This document shows positions 32,772-41,472 of a stretch of 64,000 nt of DNA, piece after piece. The stretch lies in assembly GCF_028993555.1 (NCBI RefSeq), contig NZ_CP118610.1, positions 2,666,001-2,730,000 on the forward strand, written 5' to 3'. The translations under genes and the position numbers were made by a program. The stretch comes from Ensifer adhaerens (GTDB lineage: Bacteria > Pseudomonadota > Alphaproteobacteria > Rhizobiales > Rhizobiaceae). The number at the start of each line of letters is the position of its first letter. Position 1 is the first letter of the stretch. Below the pieces are notes generated by a model. That model had not been told where the DNA came from, searched no databases, and was given only the letters and a program-made list of their open reading frames with translations.

Positions 32772-34355
32772 TCAAAGCTTGGCTCGGCTGGCTCCGCCTT
32801 CTCCGCAGGCAATGACCTCCAGGGTCAACAGCTCGGCTTCGATTTCATCGCCGTCGGCGGCCTTGCTGCCCCGACCGATGAAGAGGAATACGACGGCTGC
32901 GGTCGCCACCGTGATGCCGGTCAGCAGCCAGAGCAAGGCACTGAACGCATCGCCATAGGCTTGCAGGAGCGCGGCATGCGATGTCTGCGGTGCAATTCGC
33001 GCTGCGTCCGCGAGGTTGCCGGTCACGACGCGCTGCGCCATCGCAGCGGCATTCGGACCGGCCCCGGGCCCCAGGTTCGAGGCTGTGAGCGCCGAGAGAA
33101 CTGCGGTCACGATTGCGAGCGCTACGCCCTCCCCTGCAACGCGCGTGGTGCTGAAGATCCCCGTTGCCATCCCTGCCCGTTCCTTCGGCACGACGCTGAC
33201 GGCAAGCCCGTCCATCAGCCCCCAGGGCAGGCTGATGCCAAGACCGATCAGCAACAGAGGTGCGAGCAGCACGGCCGGCTCGGAACCCACCGGAACCCGG
33301 CCCAGCCAGAGGAGCCCAACAGCCGAGATCAACAGACCCGTGCCGCAGATCGCCGCAGGCGTGAACCAGCGCGTCAAGAGGCCGGCGGCAATCGGCAAGA
33401 CCAGGAGCGGCGCGGACATGGCGATCATCATTTGCCCGCCGGCGACAGCACTCATGCCTTCGATGCCGATGAACCGCACCGGAAGCAGGATGAGCAGGAC
33501 GACGAAGCCGTAGGCCGGTGCGGCCGCAAGCAACTGCACACCGACGAAGCGTGGATAGCGAAAGAGCGTCAGATCCAGCATCGGCCGCGCGACCGAGCGT
33601 TCGATCCGCCAGAAGGCCAGAAAGAAGAGCACGGAAGCCGCGAACATGGCGATCACGAGCGGGCGGCCCCAGCCGCTTTCCGGCGCCTGCAGAATGCCGA
33701 AGGTGAGCGCAGTCAGCGCCGCGGTGAAGCTTGCAGCTCCCTTCCAGTCGAGGCCGATGGCGTCCGGATCACGCGTCTCCCGCAGGAAAACCGCGCCGAG
33801 CGCCAGTGCCAGACCGGCCAGGGCCACGACGAGCAGAAAGATCGCCGGCCACCCGAAGGCCTCGACCAGGAGGCCCGATGCGATGGGGCCGAAGGCGAGG
33901 CCCACGCCGAAACTCGCACCAACGAGGCTGAAGGCTCTCAGCCGCTCGTCTTCTTCGAACTCCTGGGCAAGCGAGGCCATGCCGCCGGAGAAGGCGGCGG
34001 CTGCCCCGGTCCCTTGAAGCGCTCGCAACACGTCGAACCAGACAATATTGCCGGAGAACGCCAGAACAGCCGAGAACAGCAGGAACGCGGCAAGACCTCC
34101 GAGGAAGACACGCTTGCGACCGAAACTGTCGGCAACGGCACCCGCCGCCATCAGCGAACTGCCGAAGGTCAGCATGAAGGCATTGGTGACCCAATTGAGC
34201 GCCACCGGATCGGCGCCGAGGCTGCGACTGATCGCCGGCAACGCCACCGCCGGTCCGGTAAAGGTGAGCGGCATCGTGGCCGCCGCGCAGCAAACCGAAA
34301 GGAGCACGAACCACCGTCCGCGCCCGTCTTTGAAATCATCTCTCATATTGTCCAT
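32772..34355 (-). CDS. MFS transporter, DHA2 (14-TM) drug exporter family
   Basis: A 527-residue proton-coupled exporter with about fourteen hydrophobic segments. WVTNAFMLTFGSSLMAAGAVADSFGRKRVFLGG holds motif A between TM2 and TM3 (ADSFGRKRV), and the motif-C-like region (FGVGLAFGPIASGLLVEAFGWPAIFLL) places it among EmrB/QacA-type exporters. The start MDNMRDDFKDGRGRWF at 34355 or 34346 fits; 56 extra codons upstream look non-coding. It is divergent from a LysR regulator, a common arrangement for efflux control. The substrate is unknown. Confidence 0.88.
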   Translation of the reverse strand: MDNMRDDFKDGRGRWFVLLSVCCAAATMPLTFTGPAVALPAISRSLGADPVALNWVTNAFMLTFGSSLMAAGAVADSFGRKRVFLGGLAAFLLFSAVLAFSGNIVWFDVLRALQGTGAAAAFSGGMASLAQEFEEDERLRAFSLVGASFGVGLAFGPIASGLLVEAFGWPAIFLLVVALAGLALALGAVFLRETRDPDAIGLDWKGAASFTAALTALTFGILQAPESGWGRPLVIAMFAASVLFFLAFWRIERSVARPMLDLTLFRYPRFVGVQLLAAAPAYGFVVLLILLPVRFIGIEGMSAVAGGQMMIAMSAPLLVLPIAAGLLTRWFTPAAICGTGLLISAVGLLWLGRVPVGSEPAVLLAPLLLIGLGISLPWGLMDGLAVSVVPKERAGMATGIFSTTRVAGEGVALAIVTAVLSALTASNLGPGAGPNAAAMAQRVVTGNLADAARIAPQTSHAALLQAYGDAFSALLWLLTGITVATAAVVFLFIGRGSKAADGDEIEAELLTLEVIACGEGGASRAKL

Positions 34356-34471
34356 CCGTTGGAACAAGGAGATACCCGCACAGGCTTCCTCAGAAACCTG
34401 CAGCTGGGCGTCCGCCACCTGGGTATCGATTGACGAATGAAGAATAGTTTCGCCATAATCGGCTGAGAACC

Positions 34472-34490
34472 ATGCCAATTGGACAGGCAT
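34472..34490 (+). promoter_or_regulatory. Candidate LysR binding site
   Basis: Inverted repeat ATGCC (34472-34476), nine bases, GGCAT (34486-34490), in the divergent spacer 33 bases before the lysR start. This is the usual place and shape of an autoregulatory LysR site. Assignment is by position only. Confidence 0.4.
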
Positions 34491-34522
34491 ACCGGAGCAT
34501 AACGCTCGAATAGGAGGCTGCA

Positions 34523-35449
34523 ATGGACCGCTTGAGCGGATTGACCGCGTTCGTGCGTACGGCCGATCTCGGCAGTTTCGTCGCGGCCGGCCGCGTGCTC
34601 GGCCTGTCCGCTTCCGCGGTCGGCAAGGCAGTCACCGCGCTCGAAAAGCAGCTCGGCGTGCGTCTGCTGCAGCGCTCGACCCGTAGTATCCGGTTGACCG
34701 AGGAGGGACGCCTCTTTCACGAGCGCTGCCGCCGGATTCTCGACGACCTGGACGATGCAGAAGCTTCATTGGCCGAGGCGGTGGCCGTTCCACGCGGACG
34801 GTTGCGCGTCAGCGTGCCGATCGTCAGCTATCATCTGCTGTTGCCGGTACTGCCGGAGTTCGTGCGACGCTATCCCGAAGTCGAGCTCGACCTCGACTTC
34901 AACGACCGCATCGTCGATCTGATCGACGAGGAAGTCGATGTCGCCATCCGCAGCGGTGTGCTGCCGGATTCGCGGCTGATGACCCGGGCGCTCAGGCCGT
35001 TCCAGCTTCTGCTCTGCGCCGCTCCGGCCTATCTCGATCGGCATGGCACCCCCGAATGCCCCCGCGATCTCGACGGGCACCATGCCATCCGCTTCCGTTT
35101 TCCCAACAGCCGGAAGCTGCAGGATTGGCCGATCGCCGTGCCCGCAGGCGGACCCGGGCCGCAGATCAAGACGGTGCTCTACAGCAACAACATGGAGGCG
35201 CTCAGTGGCGCCGTGCTCGCCGGCCTCGGCATCGGCTGCCTGCCGGATTTTCTCGCCCGCCAGCTGCTCGGCGATGGCCGGCTCCGCACGGTGCTTGATG
35301 CCTACCTCGACGCGCCCGGACAGTTCCACCTCCTCTGGCCGTCAAACCGCCACTTGTCGCCAAAGGTGCGCGTGTTCGTCGATTTCCTGAGCGAGCGGCT
35401 CTTTGCCGACCGCTGCGAGCGCACGCCAGTCGTCGACACATCTCGGTAG
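34523..35449 (+). CDS. LysR family transcriptional regulator
   Basis: A 308-residue regulator. The N-terminal winged HTH is FVRTADLGSFVAAGRVLGLSASAVGKAVTALEKQLGVRLLQRSTRSIRLTEEG (about residues 10-62), and the C-terminal substrate-binding domain starts at RGRLRVSVPIVSYHLLLPVLPEF. It belongs to the CrgA/DsdC-like subgroup by the feel of its domain sequence. It is divergent from the DHA2 exporter, which is the likely target. A strong terminator follows the gene. Confidence 0.92.
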   Translation: MDRLSGLTAFVRTADLGSFVAAGRVLGLSASAVGKAVTALEKQLGVRLLQRSTRSIRLTEEGRLFHERCRRILDDLDDAEASLAEAVAVPRGRLRVSVPIVSYHLLLPVLPEFVRRYPEVELDLDFNDRIVDLIDEEVDVAIRSGVLPDSRLMTRALRPFQLLLCAAPAYLDRHGTPECPRDLDGHHAIRFRFPNSRKLQDWPIAVPAGGPGPQIKTVLYSNNMEALSGAVLAGLGIGCLPDFLARQLLGDGRLRTVLDAYLDAPGQFHLLWPSNRHLSPKVRVFVDFLSERLFADRCERTPVVDTSR

Positions 35450-35459
35450 GAACTAAAAC

Positions 35460-35497
35460 GGGCCGCCTCCATGACGGAAGCGGCCCTTGGTTTCTTT
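35460..35497. terminator. Bidirectional terminator between lysR and trpE(G)
   Basis: Arms GGGCCGCCTCC (35460-35470) and GGAAGCGGCCC (35476-35486) pair with one mismatch around ATGAC. TTGGTTTCTTT follows on the plus strand, and CGTTTTAG follows on the minus strand. It can serve both convergent genes. Confidence 0.8.
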
Positions 35498-35552
35498 CAG
35501 ATCGTCAACTGTGTCCCCGCGCCGATATCGCCAGAACGGGACGCTCAAGCGT

Positions 35553-37742
35553 TCACGCCGCCTTGATCTTGGCGCGCTTGGCGAGATGCGCCACGACGTT
35601 CTCGATCATCCGCATGCCGGCGTCGCCGCCGAGCGTCATGATCGATTCCGGATGGAACTGCACCGCCGCCACCGGCTCCTTGGTGTGCTCGATACCCATG
35701 ATCGTGCCGTCTTCGCTTTCGGCGGTGATCATGAAATCACCAGGCAGGCTCGAAGGATCGGCAAAGATCGAGTGATAGCGACCGACGGTCACTTCCTTGC
35801 CGAGACCGGAGAAGACGATGCCCGGCTCCAGCACCCGGATGCGCGACGGCTTGCCGTGCATCGGGATGGCGAGCTGGCGGAGATCCCCACCATAGGCCTC
35901 GGCAAGCGCCTGGAGGCCCAGGCACACGCCGAAGATCGGCAGGTCGCGGGCGCGCGCCTTCTTGATCGTCGCCTTGCAGTCGAAATCTTTCGGGTTGCCG
36001 GGGCCGGGTGAAAGCACGACGAGATCCGGCTTCACCCGATCGAAGATCTCTTCGGCCACCGGCGTGCGCACCGTCGTGACGGTCGCCCCCGTCTGGCGGA
36101 AATAGTTCGCAAGCGTGTGGACGAAGCTGTCTTCGTGATCGACGAGCAGGATGTTGACGCCTGCACCGACGGCCGCCACATCGCGGCTTGCCTTGCCGGC
36201 ATTGGCGGATTTCGCATCGCGAATGGCAGCGATCATGGCGGAGGCCTTCAGTTCGGTTTCGGCTTCTTCTTCTTCGGGGCTGGAATCGTAGAGCAGCGTC
36301 GCCCCTGCCCTGACCTCGGCAATGCCGTCCTTGATCCGGATCGTGCGCAATGTCAGGCCCGTGTTCATGTCGCCGTTGAAGCCGACCATGCCGATCGCGC
36401 CACCATACCATGCGCGCGGGCTCTTCTCATGGCTTTCGATGAAGCGCATGGCCCAGAGCTTCGGCGCGCCGGTAACGGTCACGGCCCAGGCATGGCTCAA
36501 AAAGCCGTCGAAGGCGTCCATGTCATCGCGCAGGCGGCCCTCGATGTGGTCGACCGTGTGGATGAGGCGCGAATACATCTCGATCTGGCGGCGGCCGATG
36601 ACCTTGACGGAGCCCGGAACGCAGACGCGGCTCTTGTCGTTGCGGTCGACGTCCGAGCACATGGTCAGCTCGGACTCGTCCTTCTTGGAATTCAAGAGCT
36701 TCAGGATCTGCTCGCTGTCGGCGATCGGATCGTCGCCACGCTTGATCGTGCCGGAGATCGGGCAGGTCTCGATGCGGCGACCGGAAACGCGAACGAACAT
36801 TTCCGGCGAAGCGCCGACGAGATATTCCTGATTGCCGAGGTTGATGAAGAACGAATAGGGCGACGGATTGATCGCCTTCAGCCGGTTGGAGATCTCCGAC
36901 GGCTTGCTCTCGCACCGCTCGAAGAACTTCTGGCCGGGTACCACTTCGAACAGATCGCCGCGGCGGAAGCTTTCCTTCGCCTTGACGACGAGTTCGGCAT
37001 ACTCGCCGGGCCGATGGTCGCCGTGTGGCGGAATGCTGTCGACTGTCTTGAAGGGCTCGCTGGCGATCTCTTCCGCCTTGCCTTCAGTCGTCTTGCCGTC
37101 CCTGGCGAAATCGTAGCGGTCGATCCAGGCCTTGGCGGCATAGTGGTCGACGACGAGGATCTCGTCCGGCAGGAACAGCACCATGTCGCGCTGGTCGTCC
37201 GGGCGCTTCAGCTTCAGGTCGATCGCGTCGAACTGGAAGGCGAGATCGTAGCCGAAGGCGCCGTAGAGGCCTAGGCTCGCGTCCTCGGCCGAATGGAAGA
37301 GGCTGGTGACGGCGCGCAAAACGCTGAACACCGTCGGCATCTTCGAGCGCTCTTCCTCGGTGAAGACGCGGTCAGGCTGGTTGATCGTCAGATCGAGGCG
37401 ACGGCTGGTCAACACACCAAGTGTGATATCGGTAACGGACTGGAGGTGTTCGGCGATGATAGCCAGCAGCACTTCACCGCGGCCGTTATAGGCTTCGATC
37501 CAGAGCGAGCGACCGAAGGAAGAAATGCCGAGCGGCGGATCGACGACGGCCGTGTCCCAACGGGTGTAGCGGCCGGGATATTCATAGTTGGATGAAAACA
37601 CCGCACCGCGGCGTTCGTCGAGCTTGTCCACATAGCTTGCGATCGCGTCCTGATAGGAGGCTTCACGCCGCCTGCGGGTCACCACGATGCCACCCTTTGT
37701 GGTGTAGCTCTCCGAGCCGTCTTCGAGAATTACCGTTGCCAT
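35553..37742 (-). CDS. trpE(G): Fused anthranilate synthase TrpE(G)
   Basis: First step of tryptophan synthesis: chorismate plus glutamine to anthranilate. The 729-residue protein joins the TrpE domain (about residues 1-510) to the TrpG glutamine amidotransferase domain. TrpE motifs are [27 protein letters not shown] and FGYDLAFQ. In TrpG, the Cys nucleophile is in [14 protein letters not shown], with GPGNPKDFD and the His/Glu pair in [15 protein letters not shown]. This fusion is characteristic of Rhizobiales. The start [13 protein letters not shown] at 37742 fits; the longer frame runs into the attenuator. Expression is controlled by the trpL attenuator upstream. Confidence 0.97.
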   Translation of the reverse strand: MATVILEDGSESYTTKGGIVVTRRRREASYQDAIASYVDKLDERRGAVFSSNYEYPGRYTRWDTAVVDPPLGISSFGRSLWIEAYNGRGEVLLAIIAEHLQSVTDITLGVLTSRRLDLTINQPDRVFTEEERSKMPTVFSVLRAVTSLFHSAEDASLGLYGAFGYDLAFQFDAIDLKLKRPDDQRDMVLFLPDEILVVDHYAAKAWIDRYDFARDGKTTEGKAEEIASEPFKTVDSIPPHGDHRPGEYAELVVKAKESFRRGDLFEVVPGQKFFERCESKPSEISNRLKAINPSPYSFFINLGNQEYLVGASPEMFVRVSGRRIETCPISGTIKRGDDPIADSEQILKLLNSKKDESELTMCSDVDRNDKSRVCVPGSVKVIGRRQIEMYSRLIHTVDHIEGRLRDDMDAFDGFLSHAWAVTVTGAPKLWAMRFIESHEKSPRAWYGGAIGMVGFNGDMNTGLTLRTIRIKDGIAEVRAGATLLYDSSPEEEEAETELKASAMIAAIRDAKSANAGKASRDVAAVGAGVNILLVDHEDSFVHTLANYFRQTGATVTTVRTPVAEEIFDRVKPDLVVLSPGPGNPKDFDCKATIKKARARDLPIFGVCLGLQALAEAYGGDLRQLAIPMHGKPSRIRVLEPGIVFSGLGKEVTVGRYHSIFADPSSLPGDFMITAESEDGTIMGIEHTKEPVAAVQFHPESIMTLGGDAGMRMIENVVAHLAKRAKIKAA

Positions 37743-37791
37743 TCGCCTCGCTCCGTATAAGCCCGGTCCTTGAGCGGCCTGAATATGAAAA

Positions 37792-37819
37792 AAGCCGCCT
37801 CGAAATCTCCGGGCGGCTT
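37792..37819 (-). terminator. trp attenuator terminator
   Basis: Stem AAGCCGCC / GGCGGCTT with a 12-base loop. On the minus strand it is followed by TTTTTT, 35 bases after the trpL stop and 50 bases before trpE(G). This is the 3:4 hairpin of the classical attenuator. Confidence 0.9.
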
Positions 37820-37854
37820 CATCTCTCAATCACGCATGACTGGTCAAGGCCGCT

Positions 37855-37899
37855 TCAGCGAGCCCACCACCAGATCGAAATGTTGCGTGCGTTTTCCAT
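37855..37899 (-). CDS. trpL: Trp leader peptide TrpL (part of the rnTrpL attenuator RNA)
   Basis: A 14-residue leader peptide, [14 protein letters not shown], with three consecutive Trp codons near its end. It closely matches the Sinorhizobium meliloti leader as I recall it ([14 protein letters not shown]). Stalling at the Trp codons controls the downstream hairpin and so trpE(G) expression. In S. meliloti the attenuated RNA (rnTrpL) and the peptide are reported to act also in trans; whether that holds here is inference. The promoter places the transcript start at this ATG, so translation is leaderless. Confidence 0.92.
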   Translation of the reverse strand: [14 protein letters not shown]

Positions 37900-37907
37900 G
37901 GGCGAAA

Positions 37908-37936
37908 GTGTTAGCGTGGGTTCCGGCCCCGCGCAA
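37908..37936 (-). promoter_or_regulatory. trpL-trpE(G) promoter
   Basis: Minus strand: TTGCGC (37936-37931), 17-base spacer, TAACAC (37913-37908), then eight bases to the trpL ATG, which fits a transcript that begins at the start codon. Confidence 0.7.
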
Positions 37937-37970
37937 GCCGGAAAACGACGGCAAACACGGCGGTTGCGGC

Positions 37971-37999
37971 AAAAAAAGAGGCGGCTCTTTCGAACCGCC
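37971..37999 (-). terminator. Rho-independent terminator of the haem receptor gene
   Basis: Stem GGCGGTTC / GAGCCGCC (one G-U pair) with a GAAA loop, followed on the minus strand by TCTTTTTTT. It lies 25 bases past the receptor stop and ends just before the trpL promoter. Confidence 0.9.
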
Positions 38000-38023
38000 C
38001 CGACTGGAGTTGAAGGTATTGTA

Positions 38024-40129
38024 TCAGAACTTCGCCTTCGCCGTAACCAGGAACGTGCGGCCGCGGCCCGTATCGATCGTGCTACCGGCAATCGTGCTCG
38101 ACGACGGCGTATAGGTCTTGTCGAAAAGGTTCGTCACCGTCGCCGTCACCTCGAAGCCATTCTCGAACTTGTAGTTCGCGAAGAGGTCGACAAGGCCATA
38201 GCCCGGAACGTTCGGCGGCGTGCGGTTGATCTCGCCGACGAATGCGCTCGACACGGCATAGAGCCGCGTGCCGACCGTCAGGCGCTGGTCGTCGAGGAAG
38301 CGGGCGCCGAGCGTCGCGCTGATGATGTTGTCAGGCAGATAGCTCTGCACGCCGAAACCGTTGACCTGCGACGGCAGGTTGCTGTCGGTGTAGGTGTAGG
38401 CCAGATCGCCGAAGACATAGCCGGCATCGTATGCCGCCTGCAGTTCAAAGCCCTGCACGGTCGAGGTGCCTGGATTGTTGACGAAGAAGATCTGGCGGCC
38501 GCCGCCGAGCAGCGCTGCGGTGATGTAGTTGTCGATGCGGTTGTGGAAGTAGTTGGCCTTCACACGCAGGCTGTCGCTGGCGTCGAGCAGACCGTCAAAG
38601 GTGAAGTTCGCGCCGATTTCCCAGCCCTTCGAGATTTCAGGCTCGAGGAACGGATTAGGGAAGAACGACTGGCCGGTCGTACCCGGGTGCGTGCCGCCGG
38701 CAAAGGTCTCGTTGACGGTCGGCGAGCGCGAGGTCTCGGCGTAGGTGACGTAGGGCTGGAACCAGTCCGTCGGATTGAGCGCGACGGTGACGCTCGGATT
38801 GAGATGGCCGTCGGACTTGTCGACCGTGTAGGGACCCGCCGGCAGGCCGATCGGGTTGCCCCGGACCACGGCGCCGGAGCCATCGAGGCTGAAGTGATCC
38901 CACCTGAGGCCGGCCGTCAGGTCGACGATGCCGTAGGTGAAGGTCGTGTTGCTGAAAACGCCGGTCGTGGCATTGGTGCCGCTGCCGTTGACGCCAGCGC
39001 CCGGCCGGGCCGTGCTGTTGATGACGTCATAGTCGTCGCGGAAGTATTCAACGCCGTAGTTCGCCCGGACGGCAACGTCGCCGAGATCGAACAGCGAGGT
39101 GTTCGAGATGTCGAAGCCCTTGCCCGTGTCGGTGATGCGGCGGCCGGCAGCCGTGCCACCACCACGAACATCGGTGTCGTACTTCATCTTAAGCCGGTTC
39201 CAATAGGCATTGGCCTTGAAGTCGATGAGTTCGTTGTCCGGCGTGTACGAATAGCTTGCCGAAGCGGTCTGGTTCTTCACGTTCTGGAAATAGGAGTTCG
39301 CGAAGAAGTCGTTGTCATAAGTGATGCCGGTGAGCTTGAAGGAATGATCCTGATCCGGGGTCACCTCGAACTTCAACAGGCCGGAAAGCAGGTCTTCCTC
39401 GGTGTAAGGCACCGTTACGCCGTTGCCGTTGTCGTAGTTGCCGGGATCAGCCTTGCTGATGCCGCCGAGCACCGAGAAGACGTCATTGAAGCGGTAGGCG
39501 CCGATCAGCGATTCCGACCAGCCGGCATCGTTGCTGCCATAGGTGGCCGAAGCGATACCGCCGTAGTTCTTCCCGTCCTGGATCAGGTCTTCGACGTCAT
39601 AGGTCCTGAAGTTCACCGAACCGGCCAGTGCACCGCCGCCGACGCCGGTGACTGCACCGCGGGTGACGTCGATCTCGGAAAGGAATGCCGGATCGAAATA
39701 GGCAAAGCCCTGCGCTTCATGGCCGGTGAAACGGAAGTTCTGGCGCACACCGTCGATCATCATGTTGACGCGGCCGGAACCCTCGAAGCCGCGGATGTTG
39801 ACGGCGACGCCCGGGTTCTGCGGGTTGTTGGCGGTCGAGGTGCCGGGAACGCCACGCAGCAGGTCGTCGGTCTCGAGACCGGATTGCAGGTCGATCTGGT
39901 CGGAGGTGACGACGCTGACCGGGGCGGCCTTGGCATAGGGGTCGGCGGTGCGCGAGCCCTTGGCAACGATCGGCGAGAGGTAGGTTTCGCCCTTCTTGGT
40001 CTCCTCGGCCTTTTTCTCTTCCGGCTTTGCCTGGGTGGTCGCGCTCTGGGCGAATGCGACGGTAGCGACTGAAATTGCAAGAGTTGTCGTGCAAGCCAAC
40101 AGGGCCTGGCGACGATGCCGGGTGAGCAT
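38024..40129 (-). CDS. shmR: TonB-dependent haem/haemoglobin receptor, ShmR-like
   Basis: A 701-residue outer-membrane receptor. It has a signal peptide (LLACTTTLAISVATVAFA), a TonB-box-like stretch before ETYLSPIVAKG, a plug domain (about residues 60-180; GVAVNIRGFEGSGRVNMMIDGVRQ) and a 22-strand barrel ending in the terminal Phe (FLVTAKAKF). The segment PTVNETFAGG..FFPNPFLEPEISKGWEIG resembles the NPDL region of haem receptors. In S. meliloti the haem receptor gene shmR lies next to trpE, and the same order here supports the symbol. The upstream palindromes are described separately. Confidence 0.88.
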   Translation of the reverse strand: MLTRHRRQALLACTTTLAISVATVAFAQSATTQAKPEEKKAEETKKGETYLSPIVAKGSRTADPYAKAAPVSVVTSDQIDLQSGLETDDLLRGVPGTSTANNPQNPGVAVNIRGFEGSGRVNMMIDGVRQNFRFTGHEAQGFAYFDPAFLSEIDVTRGAVTGVGGGALAGSVNFRTYDVEDLIQDGKNYGGIASATYGSNDAGWSESLIGAYRFNDVFSVLGGISKADPGNYDNGNGVTVPYTEEDLLSGLLKFEVTPDQDHSFKLTGITYDNDFFANSYFQNVKNQTASASYSYTPDNELIDFKANAYWNRLKMKYDTDVRGGGTAAGRRITDTGKGFDISNTSLFDLGDVAVRANYGVEYFRDDYDVINSTARPGAGVNGSGTNATTGVFSNTTFTYGIVDLTAGLRWDHFSLDGSGAVVRGNPIGLPAGPYTVDKSDGHLNPSVTVALNPTDWFQPYVTYAETSRSPTVNETFAGGTHPGTTGQSFFPNPFLEPEISKGWEIGANFTFDGLLDASDSLRVKANYFHNRIDNYITAALLGGGRQIFFVNNPGTSTVQGFELQAAYDAGYVFGDLAYTYTDSNLPSQVNGFGVQSYLPDNIISATLGARFLDDQRLTVGTRLYAVSSAFVGEINRTPPNVPGYGLVDLFANYKFENGFEVTATVTNLFDKTYTPSSSTIAGSTIDTGRGRTFLVTAKAKF

Positions 40130-40236
40130 GGACCAATCCTTTGAGGTTCGAGGCCGGGCTTGCTGTTGAGCGGCAAACTCAAGGGGCTGGCTGGGCGCGT
40201 TCTGGGCGTTGCGACATGTCGTCGCCTCATTTATGC

Positions 40237-40265
40237 CGCATAAAAAACATGAGTATCTTTGTCAA
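40237..40265 (-). promoter_or_regulatory. Probable shmR promoter
   Basis: Minus strand: TTGACA (40265-40260), 17-base spacer, TATGCG (40242-40237). The -35 lies inside the first of two adjacent palindromes, so regulator binding there would affect transcription directly. Confidence 0.5.
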
Positions 40266-40296
40266 CATACAAAGATACTCCCCACAATTTGTGGGG
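40251..40296. promoter_or_regulatory. Two abutting perfect palindromes in the shmR control region
   Basis: Palindrome 1: arms GAGTATCTTTGT (40251-40262) and ACAAAGATACTC (40269-40280), six-base spacer. Palindrome 2: CCCCACAA (40280-40287), one base, TTGTGGGG (40289-40296). They share the C at 40280. The first overlaps the shmR -35. Iron/haem regulators of rhizobia (Irr, RirA, HmuP) are candidates, but the sequence does not match consensus sites I can recall. Confidence 0.65.
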
Positions 40297-40528
40297 TCGT
40301 GCCAATTCAAGGCGTTGCCGAACTGCAACGCTTTTGCCGGAGAGTTGGAGCGGAGAAGTAAAAAGCATGCAGATTTGCGGCGGCATCCCGCTCTAATTCA
40401 TTGGAATCGGTCACGTTTATGATCTGGGCGGATTCCACCCAAATTATAGCAATCTCATGCAACCAGATCCGTTTCTGCGCGTTCCCTCCGCTCAAAGCTC
40501 GCAACGCGGGCAGTGAGAAAGGAACTGG
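40297..40528. other. Remainder of the intergenic region between shmR and the extensin-like gene
   Basis: No gene is visible. The stretch near 40381-40455 (CATCCCGCTCTAATTCATTGG, then GTCACGTTTATGATCTGG) looks like another rhizobial dispersed repeat. A shorter relative, CATTCCGCTCTAACTCA, is seen near 44570. The plus-strand promoter of the downstream gene should lie here but is not identifiable with confidence. Confidence 0.4.
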
Positions 40529-41443
40529 ATGCGTCGCTCTTTCCCATTGATCCTGCTGTCACTCCTGGTCCTCACCGGCGCCAGTCTGCCGAAATCCGGC
40601 CCCATCCCGACAGAAAAACCGCCGACGGATGCGGGAGCGGAAGAAGCTGCTCCAACACCCGACAAGAAGCCGGCGCCACCGGCGGGCGATAGCAAGGGCG
40701 CGACGGCGAAAGAGCCGACGACAGCCGACGGAAAACAGCCCGTACCGCAGGTAAAGCCGGCCGATGAAGACGAGCAATCGACAAAGGACAAGAAGCCGGC
40801 GACCGACGAAAAGGGCCAGCGTGCGGACGAGAAGAAGGATGCCAAGCCGGCGCCGATCGTCTATCCACCAGTCGAGGCCGAAAACGCTGCCGATCATGCC
40901 AAGTGCCTTACCGACCTGAAGGCGCTCGGCGCGACATTTGTCGAGGCCAAGCGCATCGACGATGGCAAGGGCTGCGGCATCGACAAGCCGCTGGAGATCA
41001 CCAGCATCCTGCCTGACGTCACGCTCGCGCCGAAGGGCCTGATGCGCTGCGAAACGGCATTGGCGCTGGCACGCTGGACGAAGGAAACTGCCCAACCGGC
41101 TGCGGAGGTCGCCTTCGACAAGAACATCAAGATCAAGGCTCTGAACCAGGCATCGACCTACATCTGCCGCCTGCGCAACAATGCAACGTCCGGCAAGATC
41201 TCCGAGCATGCCCACGGCAACGCCGTCGATATCGCGTCCTTCACTTTAAGCGACGGGACGACGATCGCCATCCAGCCGCGTGATGAGGATGGCACGATGG
41301 ACGGCGCCTTCCAGCGCGCGGTCACCGCTTCCGCCTGCCTCTACTTCAAGACCGTGCTCGATCCCGGCAGCGACGCCGCTCACGAAACTCATCTGCATCT
41401 CGACGTCATCGAGCGCCGCAACGATTATCGCTACTGCCGCTAG
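40529..41443 (+). CDS. Extensin-like (DUF/peptidase-type) secreted protein
   Basis: A 304-residue protein with an N-terminal signal (PLILLSLLVLTGASL), a low-complexity Pro/Lys/Asp-rich linker over residues 22-115, and a C-terminal extensin-like domain. That domain contains CGIDKPLEI, LNQASTYICR, ISEHAHGNAVDIASF and ETHLHLDV. The His/Asp pattern in the last two matches the LAS-type peptidoglycan metallopeptidase fold, so a periplasmic wall-processing role is plausible but inferred. AAGGA precedes the ATG by six bases. It is divergent from shmR. Confidence 0.88.
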   Translation: MRRSFPLILLSLLVLTGASLPKSGPIPTEKPPTDAGAEEAAPTPDKKPAPPAGDSKGATAKEPTTADGKQPVPQVKPADEDEQSTKDKKPATDEKGQRADEKKDAKPAPIVYPPVEAENAADHAKCLTDLKALGATFVEAKRIDDGKGCGIDKPLEITSILPDVTLAPKGLMRCETALALARWTKETAQPAAEVAFDKNIKIKALNQASTYICRLRNNATSGKISEHAHGNAVDIASFTLSDGTTIAIQPRDEDGTMDGAFQRAVTASACLYFKTVLDPGSDAAHETHLHLDVIERRNDYRYCR

Positions 41444-41472
41444 ATGCGAATTCCCCCGGCTCGGATCGACAT

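Noticed and set aside
32661..34433. 590-codon plus-strand frame opposite the DHA2 exporter
   Set aside because: Very high Arg/Gln/Glu content and no domain; the opposite strand has clear membrane segments and MFS motifs.
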